From an uncultured Anaerolineaceae bacterium (lineage in GTDB: Bacteria > Chloroflexota > Anaerolineae > Anaerolineales > Anaerolineaceae): a stretch of DNA of 64,000 nucleotides. The DNA lies in the NCBI GenBank assembly GCA_938020565.1, contig CALIHP010000012.1, positions 9,111 through 73,110 of the forward strand, read 5' to 3'. Of this stretch, positions 1 to 8,462 are shown piece by piece. Each line of letters begins with the position of its first letter. Within the stretch, counting starts at the first letter, position 1. The translations under genes were made by a program, and so were the position numbers. The notes below the pieces were generated by a model, which saw only the letters and a program-made list of their open reading frames with translations, made no database searches and was not told where the DNA came from.

Positions 1-15
1 TTAATGTTGGAATAA

Positions 16-55
16 TTACAGGTTGGGAATCTGTAAGGCATGAATATGTTATACT
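16..55 (+). promoter_or_regulatory. dps promoter region with inverted repeat
   Basis: A perfect inverted repeat TTACAG-N9-CTGTAA occupies 16-36, and a -10-like hexamer TATACT lies at 50-55, about 55 bases before dps. No good -35 sits at the usual spacing; the repeat lies where one would be. This geometry suits a regulator acting at the promoter. Which regulator (peroxide- or metal-sensing would be typical for dps) is not readable from the sequence. Confidence 0.4.
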
Positions 56-109
56 GATTGCGACAACAACGGCGCGGATGAACGCGCTTTATGATAAGAG
101 AGGGATTTT

Positions 110-550
110 ATGAAGCTTGTAAAAGAATTCAATCAGTATCTGGCAAACTTAGCCGTCGTTACCTTCAAGCTGCACAACGTTCACTGGAATACGGTGGGAA
201 CGCAGTTTGTTCAGGTCCATAAATATACCGAAGAGCTGTATGACGAAACGTTCGAGTTTTTTGACGCGGTTGCGGAAATTTTGAAAATGAACGACGTCAC
301 GCCGGACTCCCGATTATCGGACTATTTGAAAAACGCGACGATTTCCGAAGGCGAAAAAACGGTCTTCGATTGCAGGGAAGCGTATGAGGTTGTCCTGGCC
401 GATCTGAAGGCGCTGCGCGAGGAAGCGAACGCGCTGCGGAACGCCTGCGACGCTGAAGGATGGTTCACCTCTGCGACATTATTCGAGGATCAGATCGAAA
501 GCTACAATAAGCGGATCTGGTTCGTGAAGTCGATTCTGGCCGCCGCGTAA
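110..550 (+). CDS. dps: Dps family ferritin-like DNA-binding/iron-storage protein
   Basis: A 146-residue four-helix ferritin-like protein. Dps proteins assemble as 12-mers, oxidise Fe(II) with peroxide and store the iron, sometimes coating DNA. The N-terminal segment carries the family ferroxidase signature HNVHWNTVG followed by a helix with ELYDE and FFDAVAE, which supply the inter-subunit iron ligands (His, His, Asp/Glu). Length is slightly below the 150-170 usual for the family, with almost no basic N-terminal tail, so DNA binding through such a tail is unlikely. The start is supported by a purine-rich ribosome site (GAGAGGG) seven bases upstream. It is monocistronic: a hairpin follows at 576-598 and a palindrome precedes the promoter. 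Confidence 0.93.
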   Translation: MKLVKEFNQYLANLAVVTFKLHNVHWNTVGTQFVQVHKYTEELYDETFEFFDAVAEILKMNDVTPDSRLSDYLKNATISEGEKTVFDCREAYEVVLADLKALREEANALRNACDAEGWFTSATLFEDQIESYNKRIWFVKSILAAA

Positions 551-575
551 AGAAAGCGCGCTGTTGAATTTTCCG

Positions 576-608
576 GCCCGCATCCGTGAGGTGCGGGCTG
601 AATTATTT
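576..608 (+). terminator. Terminator hairpin after dps
   Basis: A perfect 7-bp stem GCCCGCA/TGCGGGC with a 9-base loop, followed by an A/T-rich stretch rather than a clean T-run. Located 25 bases after the dps stop. Confidence 0.6.
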
Positions 609-702
609 AAGGGACCCCTTCCGGTTTCAGCGGGATTTTCCATGGGCTTCAGCGCGCGGTCCGGGTTTAATTCGCGTGTCATAAATCAAAATCAAAAGGC
701 CC

Positions 703-734
703 TTGACAGGATCCGATTAGTTAGGTATAACTAA
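703..734 (+). promoter_or_regulatory. Strong orphan promoter overlapped by a perfect palindrome
   Basis: TTGACA (703-708), exactly 17 bases, then TATAAC (726-731) is one of the best sigma-70-type promoters in the window. The -10 lies inside a perfect inverted repeat TTAGTTA-GGTA-TAACTAA (717-734), which looks like an operator. No convincing plus-strand gene follows: the longest frame from ATG 734 is about 59 codons and lacks a ribosome site. The transcript would run antisense to the small minus-strand frame at 721-924. Confidence 0.6.
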
Positions 735-924
735 TGACGTCAATGGCAAACGGATCGTTCGATCGCAGGGAAATCGAATTCCTGACGATCGACCGGAACT
801 CATCCAGTAGCTCCTCCCAAGCGAACGGAGTTCCGGATACGGTTCTCCTGAACGTGTGTTTCCCTAACACGATCAACAACCGCGAATTTGGATGCCTCCG
901 ATATCGCGGTTGATATCTTGACAT
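721..924 (-). CDS. Small hypothetical protein, doubtful
   Basis: A 67-codon frame whose ATG is preceded by a good ribosome site (AAAGGGAG, about 5 bases upstream); that is the main reason to list it. The product is basic at the N-terminus and amphipathic at the C-terminus (ELLDEFRSIVRNS) and matches no family I recognise. Its stop codon falls inside the 717-734 palindrome, and a strong promoter on the opposite strand points into it. It could be a remnant of a longer gene or not coding at all. The remaining sequence between 600 and 990 holds only the promoter and the 949-979 hairpin. Confidence 0.3.
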   Translation of the reverse strand: MSRYQPRYRRHPNSRLLIVLGKHTFRRTVSGTPFAWEELLDEFRSIVRNSISLRSNDPFAIDVISYT

Positions 925-948
925 TTTTACTCCCTTTTCTTTAGACCG

Positions 949-979
949 CTCAGCCTGATGATTCCTGCATCAGGCTGAG
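949..979. terminator. Perfect 12-bp hairpin, probable bidirectional terminator
   Basis: CTCAGCCTGATG and CATCAGGCTGAG flank a 7-base loop. It lies just after the stop of the minus-strand gene ending at 995. Neither side has a real T-tract, so termination strength is uncertain. Confidence 0.5.
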
Positions 980-994
980 AACTTTAAGGACCGG

Positions 995-1495
995 TTATGG
1001 TTTGGGGCGGGCTTTGGCGCTGAGCGTATCGACCCGGAGACGGATGACGGCAACGCCGGAAAGCGCGGCATCGGGGATCGCGGCGGCTTTCCCGTTTATC
1101 TGGATCAGGATCGATTCAAGACCGGCGCGTTTTTCCGTCGGATCGTCGATCAGCTCGATGAATCCGGTCCCGATGATCGAGCGATAGGAAAAACTGTTCC
1201 GGCAGGCGATTTCGTGCGGCAGGGCTTCATGATCGCCGTCGATTTCGAAAGCCGCTTTCCCGTCCGGCTCCATGGCGCGGATCGCGCGGATTTTCCGCCC
1301 CTCCGGCGCGCTATGGAAATAGAGCGTCGGAGCGGCTTCGGTTCTCTCCCAGCGATAGCCGTAATTCAGGGGAACGATATAGATGCCTTCCTCGTCCTGG
1401 AGCCCAAGGCGGCAGACGAGACTTCGGTTCAGGATATCCGCGATTTCGGCGCGGTCTTCGATTTGACGGTCTTTACGGCGCATGGGCGTGGTCAT
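995..1495 (-). CDS. Pyridoxamine 5'-phosphate oxidase-like (NimA-type) flavoprotein
   Basis: About 166 residues with the split-barrel FMN-binding fold of the PPOX/nitroimidazole-reductase-like group. Visible family features are the N-terminal MRRKDRQI segment and helix, then the strand pair LVCRLGLQDEEGIYIVPLNYGY, the YFHSAPEGRKI segment that contacts the flavin phosphate, and a C-terminal ELIDD-P-EK region. Substrates of these proteins are rarely known; NimA relatives reduce nitro groups. The frame stays open upstream to 1597, but the ATG at 1493-1495 follows an AGGAAA ribosome site, and a -10-like TATAAT (1556-1561 on this strand) lies upstream of it and downstream of the first ATG, so the shorter form is preferred. 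It is divergent from the membrane-protein gene that follows. Confidence 0.8.
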   Translation of the reverse strand: MTTPMRRKDRQIEDRAEIADILNRSLVCRLGLQDEEGIYIVPLNYGYRWERTEAAPTLYFHSAPEGRKIRAIRAMEPDGKAAFEIDGDHEALPHEIACRNSFSYRSIIGTGFIELIDDPTEKRAGLESILIQINGKAAAIPDAALSGVAVIRLRVDTLSAKARPKP

Positions 1496-1684
1496 AGTGC
1501 GTTTCCTGATGGGGATAAGGTTTGGTTCTGGTTCGGCAGCTTTTTCATGAAAATGATTATATCCTTTCGTTTCCCGATTGGCCCGGTTAAAAATCAATTC
1601 GAATCGGTTATCATTTCAGAGATAAAGCTGACGGCAGTTCAAATATGAATGAAATCCAGCGTTCAGAAAAGGAATATATCGCCT

Positions 1685-3640
1685 ATGACGAATCCAGACG
1701 CGTTAAATCGCGAATCAAAAATGTTCTTCTTCCGATTTATCCTTTTCCTTGCCGGCTGTGCGGCGCTTTCGTGGCTGCTGCTGACGGTTCCGCTGGATCG
1801 GAATCCCGGGCTGATCGCGCGCCAGAAGCTGATCGTCCTCCCGCCGCTCTTTTTGCTTGCGTTCGCGGCGGCGAAGACGCGCAGCGCCGGGCTGCGGCTG
1901 GCGTTGTATGGACTGATGTACGCGGCGTTTTTGCTGCCGTTGGCCGGGCTCTGGAATTCCGGCGGTTCGGATCAGTATATTTTCGCCGGGTCGATTCCGT
2001 TTTCCGACGCGTTTATTCATCAGAACAATACGCTGCGCTTTTTATATGGCGGGACGATGGGTCAGAGCTCCGCCGTCCGCCCGTTATCGCTGCTGTTCTA
2101 CGCGGGAATTCTTTACCTGAGCGGAAATAATTTTTACCTGCTGTACGCGCTGACAGCGGCGGCGATCGCTCTTCTGGCGCTGAACGCGTTCCGTCTGGTC
2201 GCGCGGCGCTTCGGCCCGGTCGCGGCGGCCGTTTTCTGGGTCCATACTTTTTTCTATGTCCGGCGTTTTATTGGAACGTTTATGACCGAGCCGATTGCGG
2301 TTGCGGTTGGACTGGCGGCGCTGTGCCTGCTGATCGTCGGGCTGAGCGAAAAACGGACGGGCGTCCTGATTTTCGGGCTGGCGGCGCTGTCGCTGGCGCT
2401 GAACCTGCGCCCTGGCGCGGTTTTGATGCTGGCGACGGTCGGACTCTGGTTTTACGGCGTTTGGCTCCGGCGCGTCGAGCCCGGGAGATCGTGGCCGGAA
2501 TGGAAACGGGTTTTCGCTGCAGGGCTTGCGCTGGCGGCGATGCTGCTTCCGGTCTGGCTGAACGGCGTCGCGGGAAGGCACGTTTACGAACCCGGGGCGC
2601 TGCTGACGAATAATCAGGCGTACGAGATTCTGTATGGCTTGTGTTTGGGCGGGAAGGACGCTTATCATGCGATGTTCCGAACGGAGCTGACGACTGCGTT
2701 CGGTACCGAGGAGGCTCTGCCGCGCCTGGTCGGGCTTTGTGCAGCGGAGTTTCGCGCGCGTCCGGAGAATATCCGGATGGCGCTGGAAGCGATCTGGCTG
2801 CCGTACCTGTTTGATTTCGAACGCGGGTTCTTTTCGTATTTTGACGGGGCGCGGCCCGCGTTCGTCGAAGGTCTTCGTTATGGGCTGATGGGGCTCTGGA
2901 CGGCAGGGTTTGTGTTTTTCGTCCGGCGCAGGAAAGACGCGGACGCTTCCTTCTGGCTCGCGGCGGTTTTGGGAATCTTTCTCTCCCGGTTCATGCTGCC
3001 GCCGAATTATTTCAGGCTGCGGTACGACGCCGCGACGAACTGGGCGGCAGGACTGATTTTAGCCGTCGGGGCGCAGGCCTGTTTTAACGGCTGTGTCCGG
3101 CGATGGATCCGTTACCGGCGCCAGGCCCCGGCGTTTGAGGCGGAAGCGGGCGGAACGGAGTGGGGGGCGGCGCTGCTGCCGGCGCTGTTCCTGGGGGTTT
3201 TCGCGTTGATGATCGCCGCTGCGTCAGGGCCGTTCCGCGCGGCTCCGGAGGCGGTTCCAGCGAAAAGCGGGCGGCGCTGCGCGGATGGGAGCGAGCCGTG
3301 GCTGACGCGGATCGAACCGGGAAATTTTGTCGTGCTGCGGAATTATGACCTACCCAGGGCGCACGCGCCGTCGTATTACCTGAATTACGTCCGCCCGGGA
3401 CTGCACGATACGTCGGCGAGCGAGACGTTCGACTATACCGACGCCTTTTCCGGCGAGATGACGATTTTCAGCGGGCTGAATCTCGAGACGCTGGAGGACC
3501 TGACCGTTTTCGCCGACTGGCCGCTCCCGGCGGACACGGCGGGGGTTGTCGAGGTCTGCGGAACGGAGATCGATCCGCCGCTTTACCGTCGCTACCACTA
3601 CGTCGAGGCGCGCGAGGTCCGTGGCGCGGCGGCGCCCTGA
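1685..3640 (+). CDS. Polytopic membrane protein, GT-C glycosyltransferase-like
   Basis: About 650 residues with roughly ten hydrophobic helices and an extracytoplasmic C-terminal domain of some 130 residues. The first large loop contains an acidic pair in the context SGGSDQYIFAG, and MTEPIAVAVG follows a His/Arg-rich turn. Both resemble membrane glycosyltransferases that use polyprenyl-phosphate sugars (PMT/ArnT type) without giving a specific match. The start at 1685 is chosen because AAAAGGA lies upstream; an earlier ATG at 1649 lacks a ribosome site. The product ends in an Ala/Pro tail. The gene stands alone between a divergent flavoprotein gene and the tRNA promoter. A similar-sized GT-C-like protein occurs at 28015-29706. 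Function is inferred only from topology. Confidence 0.7.
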   Translation: MTNPDALNRESKMFFFRFILFLAGCAALSWLLLTVPLDRNPGLIARQKLIVLPPLFLLAFAAAKTRSAGLRLALYGLMYAAFLLPLAGLWNSGGSDQYIFAGSIPFSDAFIHQNNTLRFLYGGTMGQSSAVRPLSLLFYAGILYLSGNNFYLLYALTAAAIALLALNAFRLVARRFGPVAAAVFWVHTFFYVRRFIGTFMTEPIAVAVGLAALCLLIVGLSEKRTGVLIFGLAALSLALNLRPGAVLMLATVGLWFYGVWLRRVEPGRSWPEWKRVFAAGLALAAMLLPVWLNGVAGRHVYEPGALLTNNQAYEILYGLCLGGKDAYHAMFRTELTTAFGTEEALPRLVGLCAAEFRARPENIRMALEAIWLPYLFDFERGFFSYFDGARPAFVEGLRYGLMGLWTAGFVFFVRRRKDADASFWLAAVLGIFLSRFMLPPNYFRLRYDAATNWAAGLILAVGAQACFNGCVRRWIRYRRQAPAFEAEAGGTEWGAALLPALFLGVFALMIAAASGPFRAAPEAVPAKSGRRCADGSEPWLTRIEPGNFVVLRNYDLPRAHAPSYYLNYVRPGLHDTSASETFDYTDAFSGEMTIFSGLNLETLEDLTVFADWPLPADTAGVVEVCGTEIDPPLYRRYHYVEAREVRGAAAP

Positions 3641-3765
3641 TCCGGAGCCGTTCCATTTTCACGCTTTCGGAAATCCGGGCGCGAATTCGAGTACAATAAG
3701 AAGGGAGGGAAAAGGGTTCCGGGGACGGGTTCCAGGTTAAAAATTAATCAGTTTTACGATAGACC

Positions 3766-3794
3766 TTGACCGCCGGGTTGAAATCCTTTATACT
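3766..3794 (+). promoter_or_regulatory. Promoter of the tRNA-tuf-ribosomal protein operon
   Basis: TTGACC (3766-3771), 17 bases, TATACT (3789-3794), about 70 bases before the first tRNA. This is the only strong promoter seen ahead of the tRNA/tuf cluster. The rest of the 3641-3862 gap holds no gene I can support; there is a purine-rich GGGAGGG at about 3702 with no start codon near it. Confidence 0.75.
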
Positions 3795-3862
3795 ATGGTC
3801 TTGCACGCTGTGGAAAGGTTCGGATTGCCGGAACTGAGACGGCGGGCGGAACGTTAACACGC

Positions 3863-3935
3863 GCCGACATAGCTCAATTGGCAGAGCAACCGCCTTGTAA
3901 GCGGTAGGTCATGGGTTCAAGTCCCATTGTCGGCT
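3863..3935 (+). tRNA. tRNA-Thr (anticodon TGT)
   Basis: A complete 73-base cloverleaf. The acceptor stem GCCGACA pairs with TGTCGGC, the D-arm has AGCTCA...GGCAGAGC, the anticodon stem CGCCT/AGCGG encloses TGT, and the T-arm has GGTTCAAGTCC. CCA is not encoded. First of three tRNAs ahead of tuf. Confidence 0.96.
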
Positions 3936-4008
3936 TATCCGGTTGTATATTGGTACGTGCGTTTGAAGCCGTTCGAACGCGCATACGAATCGACAACGGT
4001 TCGCAGAT

Positions 4009-4091
4009 GGACGGTTACCCAAGTGGCCAACGGGGTCTGACTGTAAATCAGATAGCAGAAGCTTTCGGAGGTTCGAATCCTTCACCGTCCA
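4009..4091 (+). tRNA. tRNA-Tyr (anticodon GTA)
   Basis: An 83-base class II tRNA with a long variable arm. The acceptor stem GGACGGT pairs with ACCGTCC, the anticodon loop CTGTAAA contains GTA, and the T-arm has GGTTCGAATCC. Discriminator base is A. Confidence 0.96.
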
Positions 4092-4173
4092 CTTCAGACG
4101 CGGCCTCAATTCGGCAGCGGGTCGATTGAAGCGTCTGATAATCGGGAGGCGGGACGCTTTCCGGATCGGGAAC

Positions 4174-4246
4174 GCCCTCATAGCTCAGTCGGCAGAGCGC
4201 AGTCTTGGTAAGACTGAGGTCATGGGTTCAAGTCTCATTGAGGGCT
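4174..4246 (+). tRNA. tRNA-Thr (anticodon GGT)
   Basis: A 73-base cloverleaf with acceptor GCCCTCA/TGAGGGC and anticodon stem CAGTC/GACTG around a loop holding GGT. It ends 48 bases before the tuf start. The Thr-Tyr-Thr-tuf order resembles the E. coli thrU-tyrU-thrT-tufB arrangement. Confidence 0.96.
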
Positions 4247-4294
4247 CTTTTAACGAACGGACGTCGAGTCCTTTTTTATTGAGGAGAAAAAAAC

Positions 4295-5497
<1,203 letters not shown>

Positions 5498-5530
5498 AAT
5501 TAAGCTGAGACGCGCTGAAAGAGAACTGAA

Positions 5531-5701
5531 ATGGCTTCAAAACGAAAAGATGTTCGTCCGGTGATTACCTTCGCGTGCACCGAATGTAAAGAGCGGAACT
5601 ATGTGTCCGAGAAGAATCGTCGGAACGATCCTGGCCGGATGGAAATCAGCAAGTTCTGTCCGCGCTGCCGGAAGCATACGCTGCACCGCGAATCGAAGTA
5701 A
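5531..5701 (+). CDS. rpmG: 50S ribosomal protein L33
   Basis: A 56-residue basic protein of the large ribosomal subunit. It has the two zinc-ribbon cysteine pairs of the C+ form of L33 (CTEC near residue 16 and CPRC near residue 43), so it should bind zinc. It begins MASKRKDVRP and ends HRESK. Located 33 bases after tuf and ahead of tRNA-Trp and secE, the usual place for rpmG in bacterial tuf/secE clusters. Confidence 0.95.
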   Translation: MASKRKDVRPVITFACTECKERNYVSEKNRRNDPGRMEISKFCPRCRKHTLHRESK

Positions 5702-5745
5702 CGATGAGGTTTCCATACCCGGGGCGCTTTCGTTCCGGGTAGCTC

Positions 5746-5819
5746 AGGTGAATAGCTCAATTAGGCAGAGCGCCTGTCTCCAAAACAGGAGGTTGTGGGT
5801 TCGATTCCTGCTTCACCTG
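5746..5819 (+). tRNA. tRNA-Trp (anticodon CCA)
   Basis: A 74-base cloverleaf with acceptor AGGTGAA/TTCACCT, anticodon stem CCTGT/ACAGG with CCA in the loop, T-arm GGGTTCGATTCCTG, and discriminator G as expected for Trp. Placed between rpmG and secE, as in many bacteria. Confidence 0.96.
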
Positions 5820-5831
5820 CTTGAAAAAAGC

Positions 5832-5863
5832 AGCGCCGCTTGAAACAGAGCGGCGCTTATTTC
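5832..5863 (+). terminator. Hairpin after tRNA-Trp
   Basis: A perfect 9-bp stem AGCGCCGCT/AGCGGCGCT with an 8-base loop, followed by TTATTTCCTT. A moderate terminator or RNA-processing signal between tRNA-Trp and secE. I see no clear new promoter before secE, so some readthrough is likely. Confidence 0.65.
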
Positions 5864-5905
5864 CTTGAAATACCGGCGACCGATCGATGAAGGAGATCTG
5901 AAGAA

Positions 5906-6157
5906 ATGGCTACGGATAAGAAAACTGAATCAGCGGCGAAACCGCCCGTAAAGAAAGACGCCCCGAAGAAGAAGCCGTCCCGCGTGGAAAAATGGTGGAA
6001 TGAAACGATTGGCGAGCTCCGCCGCGTGACCTGGCCGACGAAGGAGGACGCGATTCAGATGACGAAAATCGTGCTGGTCGTTGTTTTCATTATGGCGGCG
6101 TTCCTGGGGATCGTTGACTTCGTATTTTCGGAGCTTTTCGGATTGATTATCAGCTGA
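5906..6157 (+). CDS. secE: Preprotein translocase subunit SecE
   Basis: An 83-residue single-span SecE, the small clamp subunit of the SecYEG channel. A Lys/Pro-rich cytoplasmic tail of about 30 residues is followed by the amphipathic helix WWNETIGELRRVTWPTKEDA, which carries the conserved WP motif, and one C-terminal membrane helix. The ribosome site is GAAGGAGA. It sits directly upstream of nusG (28 bases), the near-universal bacterial secE-nusG order. Confidence 0.95.
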   Translation: MATDKKTESAAKPPVKKDAPKKKPSRVEKWWNETIGELRRVTWPTKEDAIQMTKIVLVVVFIMAAFLGIVDFVFSELFGLIIS

Positions 6158-6185
6158 TCGATCCAGTCAGGAAGTTGGAGAAAAT

Positions 6186-6881
6186 ATGGAACCTTACGAT
6201 ATCGAGCTTTCTAACCCGGAAACCGAATCGGATCCCCTGAGCGAGGCTTTCAGCGCGAAGGAAGAAAAAAAGCGCGAGGCCGACGGGAAAAAAGCCCGGA
6301 CCCCGGCTAAGACCTCGAAGAGGAGCGCCGAAGAACCGGATCAGGTCGAAGCGACTCATGAGCGCGGCTGGTTCGTGATTAACTGCTATTCCGGATACGA
6401 GAAAAAGGTCCGGAAAAACCTGTCGCAGCGGATCGAGTCGATGGGCATGAAGGAGTACATCTTTGATATCGTCGTCCCGACGCAGGAGGAGATCGAGGTC
6501 AAAGACGGGAAACGCGTCACGATCGACCGCCTGATTTTTCCCGGATATCTGCTCGTCAATATGATCCTGACGGAGGAGTCCTGGTTTATCGTCCGGAACA
6601 CCCCGGGCGTGACCGGCTTCGTCGGGATGGGCAGCCAGCCGACCCCGCTCCGCCAGGAGGAGGTCAACGGGATTATCAAGCGCATGGAAGCGCAGGCGCC
6701 GGTCGTCAGCGCGAATTTCAAGCTCGGCGAGAAGGTCCGGATTATCGACGGCCCGTTCAACGATTTCCGCGGCAATATTGCTGAAATTGACATGGAGAAG
6801 ACGAAAATCCGCGTCATGGTCAATTTCTTTGGCCGCGAAACGCCGGTCGAGCTCGATTTTCTTCAGGTCGAGAAGTGCTGA
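6186..6881 (+). CDS. nusG: Transcription termination/antitermination factor NusG
   Basis: 231 residues against about 180 usual. The extra length is an N-terminal low-complexity Lys/Glu/Pro tail of some 58 residues. The NGN domain starts at RGWFVINCYSGYE and holds the RNA polymerase-binding face, including FPGYLLVNM and the TPGVTGFVG segment. The C-terminal KOW domain starts at FKLGEKVRIIDGPF and ends at QVEKC. NusG increases polymerase processivity and links it to ribosome or Rho; rho is also present in this window (48407-49690). The ribosome site is GTTGGAGA. The N-terminal tail is the only unusual feature. Confidence 0.95.
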   Translation: MEPYDIELSNPETESDPLSEAFSAKEEKKREADGKKARTPAKTSKRSAEEPDQVEATHERGWFVINCYSGYEKKVRKNLSQRIESMGMKEYIFDIVVPTQEEIEVKDGKRVTIDRLIFPGYLLVNMILTEESWFIVRNTPGVTGFVGMGSQPTPLRQEEVNGIIKRMEAQAPVVSANFKLGEKVRIIDGPFNDFRGNIAEIDMEKTKIRVMVNFFGRETPVELDFLQVEKC

Positions 6882-6910
6882 TCGGGGCGCTGATCGGAGA
6901 GTGTGGACAG

Positions 6911-6930
6911 GAGGTTCGGCGACGAACCTC
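6911..6930 (+). promoter_or_regulatory. GNRA-capped hairpin in the rplK leader
   Basis: An 8-bp perfect stem GAGGTTCG/CGAACCTC closed by a GCGA tetraloop, in the 100-base gap between nusG and rplK. There is no T-tract, so it is not an intrinsic terminator. It may be a processing site or part of an L1/L11 control leader; this is inference. Confidence 0.4.
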
Positions 6931-6981
6931 TGATGATCAAGTGGAAGGACTTCGGTCCGCTATGACCACGAGGAGAAAAGA

Positions 6982-7407
6982 ATGGCAAAAAAGATTAAAG
7001 CAGTCGTCAAGTTGAATTTGAACGCCGGCAAGGCGAATCCGGCGCCGCCGGTCGGGCCGGCGCTGGCAGGCCATGGGATCAATATCATGGCTTTCTGCAA
7101 GGAATATAACGCCCGGACGCAGAACCGCGTCGGCGAAGTCATCCCTGCGGAAATTACCGTTTTTTCCGACGGTTCGTTTACGTTCGTATTGAAAACGCCG
7201 CCGACGACATTCCTGATCAAGAAAGCCGCCGGGCTGGAAAAGGGATCGGGACTGGCGAGCAAGGGCAAGGAAGGTAAAATTACGCGCGCGCAGATCCGCG
7301 AGATCGCTGAAACGAAGTTCAACGACACGAACGCCGTCGATATCGAAGGGGCGATCCGCCAGATTGAAGGCAGCGTCCGCAACATGGGGATTCAGATCGC
7401 CGACTGA
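6982..7407 (+). CDS. rplK: 50S ribosomal protein L11
   Basis: 141 residues, normal length. L11 binds the GTPase centre of 23S rRNA together with L10-L12. Family landmarks are the N-terminal LNLNAGKANPAPPVGPALA region, GINIMAFCKEYNA, the middle KTPPTTFLIKKAAG segment, and the C-terminal RNA-binding domain ending GSVRNMGIQI. The ribosome site is GAGGAGAAA. It is followed 50 bases later by rplA. Confidence 0.98.
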   Translation: MAKKIKAVVKLNLNAGKANPAPPVGPALAGHGINIMAFCKEYNARTQNRVGEVIPAEITVFSDGSFTFVLKTPPTTFLIKKAAGLEKGSGLASKGKEGKITRAQIREIAETKFNDTNAVDIEGAIRQIEGSVRNMGIQIAD

Positions 7408-7457
7408 ACAGGAACGGTGGGAGAGGCGCTGCCTCGACAGGACCACAAGGAGAAATA

Positions 7458-8183
7458 ATGGCAAAACATGGTAAGAAATTTACAGACGCGGCGAAAAAAG
7501 TTGATCGCAGCGTTTATTACAGTCCGCGCGAAGCGGTCGCGTTAGCGAAAGACACGTCGACAACGAAGTTCGACTCTACGATCGAGATCCATATTAACAC
7601 GTCGCTGGACCCGCGCCAGGCGGATCAGCTCGTTCGCGACGTCGTCGTTCTCCCGAACGGCCTTGGCAAGTCGGTCCGGGTCCTCGTTTTCGCCCAGGGC
7701 GAAGGCGTCGCGTTAGCGAACGAAGCCGGCGCGGATTACGTCGCTGATTCGGAGGAATGGATCAAGAAGATTCAGGACGGTTTTACCGATTTCGACGTTG
7801 CGATCGCGACGCCGGACATGATGGCGAAGGCTGGACGGCTGGGACGCGTTCTCGGTCCGCGCGGTCTGATGCCGAATCCGAAGGCCGGGACGGTCGTTCC
7901 CGCCGCCGAGCTCCCGCGCGTTATTAAGGAAGCGAAGGCCGGCCGCGTTGAGTTCCGTCTTGATAAATCCGCGAATCTTCATGCGCCGATCGGGAAATCT
8001 TCCTTTTCGGTTCAGTCGCTTTACGAAAACCTGCAGGCGTTCATGGAAGCCGTCCGCAAGGCAAAGCCCGCCGGCGCGAAGGGCACGTACATCCGCCGGG
8101 TGACGCTGACCTCGACGATGGGCCCCGGCGTCCGCGTTGACGCGTCGCAGGCGCAGACGATGCAGAACTATTCGGAATCCTGA
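7458..8183 (+). CDS. rplA: 50S ribosomal protein L1
   Basis: 241 residues, usual length. L1 forms the mobile L1 stalk and in many bacteria represses its own rplK-rplA mRNA. Recognisable segments are FDSTIEIHINTSLDPR, VLPNGLGKSVRVLVFAQG, DMMAKAGRLGRVLGPRGLMPNPKAGTV (shown in part) and the C-terminal MGPGVRVD. The ribosome site is AAGGAGAAATA. It is the last gene before the long rplJ leader. Confidence 0.98.
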   Translation: MAKHGKKFTDAAKKVDRSVYYSPREAVALAKDTSTTKFDSTIEIHINTSLDPRQADQLVRDVVVLPNGLGKSVRVLVFAQGEGVALANEAGADYVADSEEWIKKIQDGFTDFDVAIATPDMMAKAGRLGRVLGPRGLMPNPKAGTVVPAAELPRVIKEAKAGRVEFRLDKSANLHAPIGKSSFSVQSLYENLQAFMEAVRKAKPAGAKGTYIRRVTLTSTMGPGVRVDASQAQTMQNYSES

Positions 8184-8310
8184 TAAAAACGCCTGAGGAC
8201 GGGATTGGCGGTTTCGTCCCGCCCTCAAGCGGGAAAAACAGGAACGGCGCGGTAACGAGTCTACCGGAGCCGCGCCGGAGCAGTAAAAAAATCGTTTATA
8301 ATTTGATCGT

Positions 8311-8434
8311 TCACTGAAGACAGCCGGTGCCCGGAAAAGGGCTTAATATCCTGCCGAGGCGAATGACTCCGTGATCCGGATATAAGCGGATATGTGTGTC
8401 TTTGCCTGAGCTGTCGGCGAAGACATTTCTTTTT
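8311..8434 (+). promoter_or_regulatory. L10 leader RNA with terminator attenuator
   Basis: The leader before rplJ contains the conserved L10-leader core, GAAGACAGCCGGTGCC and GGGCTTAATATCCTGCCGAGG (8316-8360), which binds the L10(L12) complex. About 40 bases on, TGTCTTTGCC (8397-8406) pairs with GGCGAAGACA (8416-8425), one wobble pair, followed by TTTCTTTTT, a convincing intrinsic terminator 29 bases before the rplJ start. This supports autoregulation by premature termination, the mechanism known for rplJL in Bacillus. A TATAAT hexamer (8297-8302) just upstream may be the promoter's -10, but no good -35 is seen. A GC hairpin at 8246-8276 lies further upstream. Confidence 0.85.
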
Positions 8435-8462
8435 AAAATCTCAGGGAAGGAGGAATTGAACC

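Noticed and set aside
1645..2130. Alternative 161-codon frame overlapping the start of the GT-C-like gene
   Set aside because: It lies wholly inside the long membrane-protein frame, lacks hydrophobic or family pattern and is an Arg/Ala-rich shadow.
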